Assembly (NCBI GenBank): GCA_902806595.1
Contig: CADCXC010000018.1
Span: forward strand, 558,001 to 622,000
Direction: 5' to 3'
Origin: Pyrenopolyporus hunteri
Taxonomy: Eukaryota; Ascomycota; Sordariomycetes; Xylariales; Hypoxylaceae
Length of the DNA stretch: 64,000 nt
In this document: positions 44,288 to 54,332 of the stretch, in pieces
How positions within the stretch are numbered: position 1 is the first letter of the stretch
Layout of the letters: each line of letters begins with the position of its first letter
Translations under genes and position numbers: made by a program
Notes under the pieces: generated by a model
What the model was told of the DNA's origin: nothing
Seen by the model: the letters and a program-made list of their open reading frames with translations, nothing else
Databases searched by the model: none

Positions 44288-46403
44288 CTTGCAGCTATGA
44301 TGTTTTCTGTATCGACCAGAGTACGGCGAAATGGGCGCGCGGCAGTGCTACGAAGCAAATGTCGGAGTCGGAGTAAAACACAACCCAAAGTCGTTGGATG
44401 AATTGGAAGAACACTGGAATTGCGTCTCAAGTACCTAAACTGACAGATTGACTTTCCAATCCGGACCCCTGGACGCCCGACCGTGCAATGGCCACCTTAA
44501 TAGGCCCCATCCCAACGCGAGAAATATAGTAGGTTACATAAGCCATGTACCTACCACCTATATACATAGGTACCTACCTACCTGTTACGTGTACGTAGTA
44601 CCTGTAGTTATGGACCTCTTCCGCCAGAACGCTTGGGCCGAGTTTTGTTCTCGCGGGGAGCTCTTAGAAGGAAGCCGCAAAATTTTTAACAGCTTGACTC
44701 CGGTTTCGACTTCTGCTATCGTATAATACAAATATCTAGACTCGCTTCATTCTATTGCCCCCTCCGTGTATTATACAAACCAAATTCCATAAGTCTCGCT
44801 TCACTACTCGAGGTATGTGAGATTTCCTCAGTCACTATTCAACCTGTTTTTACGAAATTCGAAAGGGGAGCTTTGCATGAAAGCTCTAAGCGGAGTTCCT
44901 GGTCTCTTGGTCTTCGATCCCAATGGCAAACATTCCCTCATATATGCCTACCTATCTGTTACTCTGCGGGTTGCGAATTCGATGATATGCGTCCTCTGTC
45001 ATACGCCACGCAGCTATATCAACGTCAGCTTCACGTATTCCGCAACGCTCCCGCGAAGAGCATCTAGTTGGCTCTCGAGGACAAACGCTGGACGAGTGGG
45101 AACATATTCTCAGCCTGAAGCATGTTGATCTTTCCAGAGCAGTCAAGGGGTCGAAGTAGGCTTCCCCCATCGACGTCTGTCTCGCTAGGTGGTATGTATA
45201 TGTGCACCGTATATGCCTATAGACGCAGCTATTTAGTGGGCTGCTTGTCGCATGTTTGAGCCTGTTACAAGCAGGTCGAGCCTACCTAGGTACCTATATA
45301 CCGTATAGACCTAAAAGCACCGTTTCACCTCTTCCTAAGAAGCGTGGCGAGTGTTCAAAAGCGTTGTTTTACATACGAGAAAGCATGAAGATTACGATGT
45401 ACACAATGCCGCATGCCTGCCGTTATTTTCGCTCAAGTGAGCGGCCAACCTATCCTATGGAGAAGCACACGTGGGACTTTGCCCGGTCGTCAACGTCCAG
45501 AAGCACGTCATCGGCATGCTTGACGGAATAGAGGATACGGGTGGTTGCACCGTTTCAGTCGTGGAAAAGCTCCGATATAGTTTCGGACGCAGAAGCGCTG
45601 AGTCTCCGGGTTGTTTAACACATTTCGATCAATGCGGATCGACTCTATCACGGCGATAACAATGGTCAATGATGCAGGTATGTCCGAGTCGGAACTTGGT
45701 TCCGGGCGAGTTGGAGGAATTGGTAATGGAAAGACGGGGTACCTAGGTACCTCACACCCTCCAGTCGCCCTTGACCCGCATGTCGCTTCGATCACCAATT
45801 CCATTTTCCGTTTCGATTTGGGGAGATGGGAAATGGGGAAAGGGGGTGAAGTCAACCCTTCTGTTTTCCTCATCCCCTTTCCCGACGTTGAGTGCCTTCG
45901 TGTTTTGTTACCATTAGACACGGGTATCAGTTCCAAAGTACTAGAGCCCCTTTTCTTTTTCTTTCGCTCTTTTCTTTTTCCTTTTTTCGCCCTACCCAAT
46001 CTTGTTTTTTTTTTTTTTTTCCTCTTTTAAGATTTATTCTTGGTCCATTCATGGAAGCCTATTGTACCTACCTGTCTGTGTCTACATACAGGTACCGGTA
46101 GGGCTTGCATTTCTTATTAGTGACCTGCACATACACATACCTTCCTCGAGTGAGGGGGGGGGGGACCTGGAAGTCGGTGACGACAGCTTCCCGCCCAGTT
46201 TAACAACCCCTCCACAATTCGAAGTAACTGGGTACCTATCTAAGATACATGCAGTGCCACCCCTTTTCACACCCTCCTAACCCCACTTGCTTACCTGTAG
46301 GCCCCTCCGAAAGAGCTTTTTTTGCCCCCATTGCTGCCATGTGATTGGCTGACAGCTCAAGCTAACCCCTCCCTCAGACAAATCCCAATCCAGTACCGCA
46401 AAG
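44288..46403. other. 2.1-kb divergent intergenic region
   Basis: Lies between the 5' ends of the epsin and cyclophilin genes. Palindromic tracts at 44560-44600, 45285-45300 and 45740-45752, a poly-T run at about 46003-46019, a poly-G run at 46154-46164. Open frames present are low-complexity or motif-free. The last 150 bp are the likely cyclophilin promoter and leader. Confidence 0.5.
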
Positions 46404-47624
46404 ATGATGAGACAGACCTTCTTGCAACCCCTCCTTCGAGTGCCCCGCGCTGCATTTTCTTCTTCCTCTTCCTCTTCGTTCTCGAACTCGTCTTCTTCAT
46501 GTTTCCGCTCCTCCATCTTCCCTAAGGTATCATCGACTTTTTCTTCGACTCCAGCAAGTAAACCATCCGTTCGATTCTTTTCCGCAACCTCAGTCAACAT
46601 GTCCGGCAACATCAAGGTGTAAGTCTACTTAGTCTCTAGGACATCTTCCACTTCTTCGTAATACATTGGGCAGATCTAATGGTTTATTTAGGTTCCTCGA
46701 CCTGGAGTGGGAAGGCCCCGTCATGGAGAACGGCCGACCTACCGCTACTGTGAAGAGTAAGTCCTAGTCCAATCTCGTCCCGCCTTACCTTCGAGAAATG
46801 GGGGAAAGAAAATGAGGAAAAAAAAAAAAAAAAATAAAAAAAATAACTACACCCCGTTTGGAGTATCACTCAGCGGACATGTCATAGAGCTCTCTGCCGA
46901 AGCTCATAAGGGGACTGGATTGATTTTGCGGCATAACCCCCATCGTTTCTCTCTATCTGTATCTCAATCGAAGCTAACCCACGTTCGTTCCCCTAGCCCA
47001 GACCGGCCGTATCAACTTGGAGCTCTGGAAGCCCCTCGTTCCCAAGACTGTCGAGAACTTCCGTGCTCTCTGCACTGGCGAGAAGGGTTTCGGCTACAAG
47101 GGCTCGTCTTTCCACCGTATCATCCCCGAGTTCATGCTTCAGGGTGGTGATTTCACCCGCGGTAACGTAAGTAGCCTTATAATACGTAGAAACGATTTTC
47201 TCCGGAGTTAGCCTCTAACTACTTGATAGGGCACCGGTGGCAAGTCTATCTACGGCGAGAAGTTCGCCGACGAGAACCTCGATCTTAAGCACACTCATCC
47301 GTACACCCTATCCATGGCCAACGCTGGCCCTAACACGTAAGTCTCGGGTGCATAGTCAGTCCCTGGGCATTCTCACCCTCCTTTTAGCAATTCTGCGACA
47401 TAATTAAGTCTTTGGCTGATATGGTTCTCCGATCCAGGAACGGCTCCCAGTTCTTCATCACAACCGTCAAGACCAGCTGGCTCGACGGCCGCCACGTCCC
47501 CTTTGGTGTCGTCGCGGATGAAGATTCCGTAGCCGTCGTCAAGGCTATCGAGGCTACGGGCTCCAAGAGCGGCGCTATCAAGTATAGCAAGCGACCCACC
47601 ATCGTCAACGCGGGCGAGCTCTAA
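46404..47624 (+). CDS. Cyclophilin peptidyl-prolyl isomerase, two possible starts
   Basis: Five exons (46404-46618, 46692-46756, 46997-47166, 47230-47336, 47438-47624) give 247 residues from the first Met. The cyclophilin domain begins FLDLEWEGPVMENGRPTATV and keeps VENFRALCTGEKGFGYKGSS, FHRIIPEFMLQGGDFTRGNG, GPNTNGSQFFITT and WLDGRHVPFG, with the active-site Arg, Phe, Gln, Trp and His of the CypA class; it isomerises X-Pro bonds and should bind cyclosporin A. Residues 1-65 are rich in Arg and Ser with no acidic residue, like a mitochondrial presequence, and are followed by an internal ATG at 46599 (MSGNIKV) that would give a 182-residue cytosolic form. The same two-form arrangement is known for the Neurospora crassa cyclophilin gene csr-1. 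Confidence 0.92.
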
Positions 47625-48096
47625 ATGGAGAGCGTATGCCTCTCCATCTCCGATGCGTGTAACAATTTTTTTTTTCCATTTGGCCCAAGATGCTACGCTT
47701 GCTTGCCTCTTCTCAAGTATTGGCATGGGCCGCACAAAAAGGTCCAAGGAAAATTAGGGGGACGATTAGGTTGCGAGACCCTCAAACCAGCATGTCTCTA
47801 AAACGCTAGGTAGCTGCCAATGATACATGTTCTCGCGTATGAGTATTCGGAATGAAAATGGTGATGGGCCATTATGATCGAGACTCGAACATCCTGATCG
47901 GAACTAACAACTTTAGCTAGCCAAAATGACAAAAAGGTGTTCGTTTCTTAACCGTCATCACTTATTTTAAGTTTTGCCCCTCTAGCCCTTTTCCGTTCAA
48001 CGCCATGCTCTAGAATGCAGGGGAATCGAAGCAACCGGGAAAAGAAAAAGGGAAAAAAGTTTCACCCGCCAGCCGACTGAGAAATTTACATGAGAT
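47625..48096. other. Intergenic between convergent genes
   Basis: 3' flanks of the cyclophilin and Rpc34 genes; short poly-T at about 47667-47676. No gene seen. Confidence 0.5.
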
Positions 48097-49305
48097 TTAC
48101 GACAGCCATTTGTCGAAATATTCGCATCCACCGGCCCATACGGGACCACCCTCCTCACACAGCTCAAAGACAGGGCATTTGCCGCAAGGTACGGTCGTCA
48201 ATCCGTTAGTTCTTGATTCCCAGAAATCCTCGCTGTCTAGTTTGACCATGTCCGGATTTTGTTTAGAGATGCGCACAGCCCGATACCCGATCCGATCGCC
48301 CATCTTGACCTCCTCAATCCGATTCTCCCAGACGAGAATGTCAAGCAACTCTTGGACGTGTTCCGTCTTGAGCGGCTGTCCTTTAGCTATATGCATCGAG
48401 ACAATTTCCGCCGTGATCTCTTCAGCCGTGGGGTAGCCGGTGTAGCCTGCAGGAAGGGGAAGCCGAACGGGCCCGCGGACCTTAGACGTGGGACCTGTAG
48501 CATGCGGGGCGTTATCTTTCGATATTGCGTCCGCGGCGCGTTTCTTACTTTTCATCGCGGCCTCGGATAGTCCGCCCTTAATGACCCCTTTCTTTGGTAG
48601 GACCGGGCTGACGCTCCGTGCGTGTCGCTCTCCGGTGCTCCTGTAACTGCCCTTATCCTTTATAATGCGGACTACTACCGCCTGTAACGTGTCGATGAAA
48701 GCCTCGTCAAGATACTGATCGGTATACCACGGGCCACCCGTCGCGCGGGCCGAAGGTTGCATGCTAAACTTGATCCACATCTTCTTGGAGGTGTTCTCTA
48801 CAGTGGTGAATTGTTTGATGAAGCGCTTGGTCTCCAGTTCTTTAAGGGCTTTTCGTAGCGCATTGTCTTGGAGGTTGAGGCGCTTCTTGATATCCTGTTG
48901 CCACGCACCTTCGGCGCCTGCCGAGTCGATGATCTCGTAGACGAGGACCTGGTCCTCGGAGGCCAAGTTCTTGTACCTGTTCGGGGAGAACTATTAGGCG
49001 GCGACTAGAGTAAAACAACAAGCAGAACGTGCAAAGCACCGAGAATAGAGGGGCTCTACTCACTTGGCCGCTTCGGCCTCGGGACGAACTCGCCATGCTA
49101 GGCCGCTGTGGAAATGGACGGGGACGAATAAGCGCTCCCGAGTCAAAATCTGGATAATTTGTAAGAGTTTCTTCACGTCCTTAGGCGGGACGACGTTGAG
49201 AGCCATTAGATCCTCCTGAGAGAAAAGCTTGTCGGGAGTCTCGCTGCATGCTTCCTCACAGGCAGCGTAGAGTTGAGTTTTTAAAATGGACGTTTCGTCG
49301 TCCAT
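48097..49305 (-). CDS. rpc34: RNA polymerase III subunit Rpc34 (RPC6)
   Basis: Exons 49305-49064 and 48976-48097 (intron 48977-49063) give 373 residues. Rpc34 is the winged-helix subunit of the Rpc82-Rpc34-Rpc31 subcomplex that couples RNA polymerase III to TFIIIB at tRNA and 5S promoters. The two winged-helix regions are visible as DKLFSQEDLMALNVVPPKDV..LLQIIQ and YEIIDSAGAEGAWQQDIKKR then NALRKALKELETKRFIK; a third region follows at about 235-300. The C-terminus holds four Cys (PCGKCPVFELC and WAGGC), the arrangement that in human RPC6 binds a 4Fe-4S cluster. The splice AA to G TAC gives AAKYKNLASEDQV in phase. Confidence 0.93.
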
Positions 49306-49712
49306 CTCGGGGGGCCGGCTCGATGTGACTCAGGCAGAAAGTTGTGGGAGTGCCGCGAGTATGTTGAAAAGACGCCGGAAGGGTAGAATCGCGCAGAGTT
49401 GAAACTAAATATGTTAGGTACTCGGGTAGGTAGACAGGTAGGTTTACTCGAAGTAATCTTCTTAAATAATTCTAGCCGAAGGGGGAGAAACCGAGGAATC
49501 GTACCTGGATCTTAGTACCCGTCAATCGAATCAAAAGTTGTAGTTGAGACGACGTGCCCCCGCGCAACAGGAGTTCCATGCGACAAATTGCTGATAGAGG
49601 AAATATTTCTTATCGTCTCCCGGAATCTTTATCTTTATCGTAAGTGACTGTACGATAAATGTACCTATTGTATAATACAAACACATGCATACAGTGGACT
49701 AGGCTGGACGCA

Positions 49713-49860
49713 TAGGTACCTAACCTACCTAGGTTAGGTTCAGACAGCTAGGTACATGTTGTACCGTAGTAGGTGCTGGGCAGGGTAGGTACACGGGTAC
49801 CTACCTACCTACTTACTCCATGTCCAGGTAGGTTGTTGTTCTATTGTACCTACCGTAGTA
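49713..49860. repeat. TAGGTACC-type tract
   Basis: Repeated ggtacctaacctacctaggt and cctacctacctactta units with GGTACC palindromes, in the Rpc34-Sti1 intergenic region. Confidence 0.75.
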
Positions 49861-50054
49861 CCTAACTGCCCGCAGCTTTGGGATGCTACTTCCATAAGCC
49901 TCTTATACCCCACCGTAGAAAGCTCTCGAATTCATCGCGTCCGGTCCTAAAAAAGATCAGTCCCAAGTGGTTCCCATTCCAATGCTCGCACAACAAAGCT
50001 GACTTCTGCCTTCCATTATCACGACTTCGTTCGTTGTCCCTTACACGTAGCGCC

Positions 50055-50068
50055 GAATATTTCACGAA
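50055..50068 (+). promoter_or_regulatory. Candidate heat-shock element upstream of sti1
   Basis: gaatatttcacgaa contains TTCacGAA, the core inverted pair of a heat-shock element, with a further GAA three bases upstream. It lies about 90 bp before the sti1 ATG, a gene known in yeast as stress-inducible through Hsf1. Spacing of the first unit is imperfect. Confidence 0.35.
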
Positions 50069-50154
50069 GACCCTTGGTAGACGACTCTGAGAATATAATT
50101 CATCGCGTTTGCGCCACGCAGTTACCGTCTAGAGCTAAGTGACATTAGCCCGAC

Positions 50155-52218
50155 ATGGCCTCCGTAGATGAGCTTAAGGCTCTAGGCAACAAGGCCATCG
50201 CCGACAAGAAGTTCGACGAAGCCATGTAAGTGCTCGTTTAGCCAGTGCGGTTTCTGTACTTAGCTGAATCGTACCTAATCCCCCCAACTTCCTTAGAGCT
50301 GCTTGCGCTTAGACTCTTACACCTATACTAACGCTCCTGTACTAGCGATGCCTTCACCAAGGCTATCTCCATCGACCCAGACAATCATGTTTTATACAGC
50401 AACAGATCCGCTGCTTACGCCTCCAAGAAGGACTGGGCCAATGCTCTGAAGGACGCCGAGAAGACTACCCAGATCAAACCAGACTGGCCGCGGGGGTGGG
50501 GTCGCAAGGGTGCAGCTCTGCACGGCTCCGGTGATCTCCTTGGCGCCAGTGACGCCTACGAGGAAGGCCTGAAGCTCGATCCAAACAACGCTGGCTTGAA
50601 GAGCTCTCTTGCCTCCGTCAAGCGCGCCATAGAGCAAGAAGCCGGTACGTATACACCACGATTTTTTTCTCTTCCCTTTTAACATCTAAACCCCTTTTAC
50701 GCTGTCCCGCATCATTAGTACGCTAACCCTATACAAGGTGCCGGGTTCGACGGTGACCCCAGTGGCGGACTGGGCAAGATGTTCAACGACCCCAATCTTC
50801 TCCAGAAGCTGATGAATAATCCCAAGACGAGCGGCTACTTCGCCGACCCGTCCTTCATCGCAAAAATCCAAGCCATACAGAAGAACCCACAGAACACCCA
50901 GGAGCTGTTCAGCGACCCTCGGATGATCCAGGTATTGGGAGTCCTGATGGGTATTGACATGCATATGGGAGGGCCCGAAGACATCCCGGGCGCCGCCAAC
51001 GCCGCCGCATCCTCTTCCGGTGCTAAGGAGGCCGAGGAAGACGTTGAAATGACGGATCGCACCCCGGCCGATTCCGCATCCCAGTCTAAGCCTGAGCCGG
51101 CTAAGGCTCCGGAACCCGAACCGGAGCTAGATGAGGAAGAGCTAGCTAAGAGAAAAGCGAAAGAAGAGGCCGACAAAGAGAAGGCTTTGGGAACCGAACA
51201 CTACAAGAAGCGCAACTTTGACGAGGCAATCAAGCATTATAGCAAGGCTTGGGAGCTGCACAAGGACATCACCTATCTCAATAATCTGGGCGCTGCTCAC
51301 TTCGAAAAAGGCGACTACCAGGCCTGCATCGACGCCTGCACCAAGGCTATCGAAGAGGGCCGCCAGATCTACGCCGACTTTAAGATGATCGCCAAGTCGT
51401 ACGCGCGTATCGGTACAGCCTACGAGAAGCTGGGAGACCTCACGGCCGCAATCGAAAACTATCAGAAATCTTTGACCGAACATCGGACGCCCGATACCGT
51501 GAACAAGCTTCGCGCTGCCGAACGCAGAAAGATCGAGGAAGCTAAGAAGGCTTACATCGACCCGGAAAAGGCCGAAGAGGCCCGCGAGGAAGGCAACAAA
51601 AAATTCAAGGACCAAGACTTCCCCGGCGCCGTCGCCGCTTACTCCGAAATGATCAAACGCGCCCCAGACGATCCTCGAGGATACAGCAACCGTGCGGCTG
51701 CTTTCGTCAAGCTATTCGAATTCCCAAGCGCCCTCGACGACTGTAACATGGCCATCAAGAAGGATCCAAAGTTCATCCGCGCGTACATTCGCAAGGCACA
51801 GATATACTTTGGCATGCGCGACTACTCAAAGTGCATCGACGCCTGCAACGAGGCTGCGGCCGTGGATAGTGAGCACTACAACAATGCTAACGCCCGGGAG
51901 ATCGAGCAGCAGCAACAGAAGGCCCTGCAGGCCATGTATGCCGCACGCGAGAATGAGACGGAGGAGCAAACCCGGGAGAGATTGATGAAAGACCCCGAGG
52001 TAAGTATCAGAACCGTCTTAGCCACCCCAAGCACAAGTTCTACAATTGACTCACACGCACTCTAGATTATGAGCATCATGCAGGACCCTGTCATGCAATC
52101 CATCCTCCAACAGGCCCAGTCCGACCCAGCAGCACTGCAAGAGCATATGCGCAACCCGAGCGTGCGTTCTAATATCCAGAAGCTAATTGCTGCCGGCGTC
52201 ATCCGGGTTGGGCGGTGA
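50155..52218 (+). CDS. sti1: Hsp90 co-chaperone Sti1 (Hop), TPR protein
   Basis: Four exons (50155-50225, 50346-50644, 50738-51999, 52066-52218) give 594 residues. Sti1 bridges Hsp70 and Hsp90 in the cytosol. TPR1 starts at residue 2 (DELKALGNKAIADKKFDEAI, then DAFTKAISIDPDNHVLYSNR, with the N and N of the carboxylate clamp). The first DP domain follows (MFNDPNLLQKLMNNPKTSGY). An acidic Pro/Glu linker precedes TPR2A (KALGTEHYKKRNFDEAIKHY) and TPR2B (AREEGNKKFKDQDFPGAVAA, RGYSNRAAAFVKL). The second DP domain is completed only by exon 4 (IMSIMQDPVMQSILQQAQSD, ending GVIRVGR). Domain order and length match yeast Sti1 (589). All junctions keep phase; the first exon is only 71 bp. Confidence 0.95.
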
Positions 52219-52927
52219 GCATGAAAGGTTTATCCGATAGTTACGATATTCATAACCCATCTGTATCTTGCCAATTCGTATGGCAACCGGTCGCTAGTAC
52301 GTCAGGCGCCGTAGCATTTAATGGCATCTGATGGCATTGCAGGGCATCGCAGAGCTGTACTCTAATCGCAATTAACGATACAGGCGTTAACAAAAAAAAG
52401 CAGAGATGGATCGGGAACGAGGGTAAATGAATTTACGTTTATTAATGAACTGTAGTATTGCAAGCTCAAATTCATCTAATTTACCTATGATTCCACATAA
52501 TTAGGTACCTAGGTACCTACCCCCCCAAGCCATCGTCACCCGAGGAAGTATCTCTAGGCCGACGATGATACATAGGTAGGTAGGTATCTACGCACTACCA
52601 GCATAAAATAAATAATTACCATTTATATGAAGTATGGATATGTATCTAGGTGGGTAGGTGCTTATGTGTTTCGTATGCGCCTATTCTGTATGAAATATCA
52701 CATCAGTGCTATTATCTATCATCCTATATGTCAAGTTTCCGCCAGGCTCAACCCCAACCCAATCTTAAAGTGGTTGAGAATATAAGGTCGTTCGGTCGGG
52801 GTTAAATTAGTCTAGGCTTAGTCCAGTCTAGGTGGGTTTTCTTTCTCTCTTCGAGATAATTCCGTACGCCTCAGTCGTGACACCCGGTAGCGTCTCTCTC
52901 GTCGCTATTTCTCCTACGGCAACATCG
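52219..52927. other. Intergenic between convergent genes
   Basis: Palindromic tracts at 52502-52522 and 52575-52590. No gene seen. Confidence 0.5.
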
Positions 52928-53688
52928 TCAGCCTTTGTAGCCGGATCTTCTTTCCTCTGATTCGGGACTTTCTACTAACCGGGACCCTCTCCGTTCCCAC
53001 CGAAAGGTGAAGAAGCCGATGAAGGCACCGATAATGATACAAATGATAATATATCCGTTGTAATACATAGCAAGGAGCATAATCCAGTAGGCTAGAGCAA
53101 AGTGGAGCGTATGCAGTAAAGCCCGGATGGCTTGTTGCCAGACGCTAGGCCGAAACTTAGGGGCACGGGCAAGAGTTAGGTTGCGATCTTTCGGGATGAG
53201 GCCCCTACCTATCGTATCCGAGGAGTTGTCCATTGCAGCCGCAGTGATCATGTCCGTTGTCTCCCGATGCTTACGAGTCAGGTGTTGGTCGTAGGTCCCG
53301 GCGGAGTAGCGTAGAAATTCAAGCAGGATTACAAGAACCACCACGCCCATGCAAAGAGCAGCGAACCCACCGCCCGACTTAATCTGCCACGATTCTGAGA
53401 GGAAGCATGCGTCGATCGTATTCCAGTTCCAGAGCATCTAGCATCACCAGCCTATTAGCGAGGAAGGACGGGGCCTACAATTTGTCTTGGTGGAAGCGAA
53501 CGTCTTACTGAGATCTTACAAGCTCCACCCTTCATTTGCGCATTTCCCGTCTCTCCCATGCCACCCATTTTCCCTATGTCCTCACCACCCGCAGTGGTGG
53601 TCGGCTTTGTAGAATAGAAGGTTGATGGCTTAGAAGATTGGGTCGGGTATTGAGAGCCCTTCATTGACGACGTAGACATGCCGTCCAT
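52928..53688 (-). CDS. Ctr-family copper transporter
   Basis: Exons 53688-53509 and 53437-52928 (intron 53438-53508) give 229 residues. Ctr proteins are trimeric high-affinity Cu(I) importers of plasma or vacuolar membrane. The N-terminal extracellular part is Met-rich (MDGMSTSSMKG, GKMGGMGETGNAQMKGG) and leads into CKISMLWNWNTIDACFLSES, typical of the family, joined exactly at the splice. TM1 is FAALCMGVVVLVILLEFLRY; TM2 and TM3 are close together with MLLAM as the copper-relaying MxxxM and GAFIG as the GxxxG packing motif of TM3. The start at 53688 is chosen because MDGMS begins the Met cluster; an in-frame Met at 53757 would add 23 residues. Confidence 0.9.
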
Positions 53689-54332
53689 GTTCCCGAGATA
53701 GTTAATGATACAGCAGCTTGGAATCTCTGAAATAGTTAAGGGGGAGGAATGCAACAATATAGACTGTTAAAAGCAAATTGGACGTGTAGCATAGGAGCAA
53801 AATCTTCTCGCGGTATGCGTAAGCCCGTAATCGATCCTTTATTCGATGTACTCGGTCCTCATCCTCACCATCAAGGGGACAAAGGGGCTACTTTACCGTA
53901 GGTATACTACGTATGTAAACATATTCGTAAACGATACCGGTATCCTTGAAAGCCGATGTCTAGACAAGAGCCTCTGTTACCTAAAATAGAATCTATATAA
54001 TTTAGCTTTTTCTAATGAAAGAAGCGAGATTGTAGCCACTTACCGAAAGCCAAGCGCAAAATTCCCTCAGAAAGCCGGGTCCATAATCCTTGATATCTTT
54101 TTAGGCGAACGTAAACGATCGGCCACCAAGAATCTTTGGAAGATTTCTCCTTCTCACTTTAGCAGGGAAGAAATGACGATATCGCAATTGTTAGGGGCCG
54201 TGCTGAGCTATATCTTATAATATATTAGTCGACGCGGAGGGCTGTATCGCACGCTGATTATACATATACCTAGACATCACTCATTATTTTCCGTGTGTCT
54301 ATCCGGTACGTACATGGTCCTAAGTATTTTTT
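53689..54332. other. Intergenic, copper-transporter upstream
   Basis: Between the 5' end of the copper transporter and the 3' end of the regulator gene. Contains the candidate copper-response element; rest unique and AT-moderate. Confidence 0.5.
53795..53801 (-). promoter_or_regulatory. Candidate copper-response element
   Basis: Read on the gene strand the site is TTTGCTC, the core of the Mac1-bound element found before yeast CTR1. It lies about 107 bp upstream of the ATG at 53688. A 7-bp match can arise by chance, so support is positional. Confidence 0.35.

Larger units (their letters stand above)
49306..50154. other. Divergent promoter region, Rpc34 and Sti1
   Basis: Contains palindromic tracts at 49412-49442 and 49713-49860 and the candidate heat-shock element listed separately. 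No gene seen. Confidence 0.5.

Noticed and set aside
45508..46030. Overlapping frames on both strands in the epsin-cyclophilin gap
   Set aside because: Long F/S runs and K/R runs reflect poly-T and pyrimidine DNA; no family motif and no splice-compatible extension.
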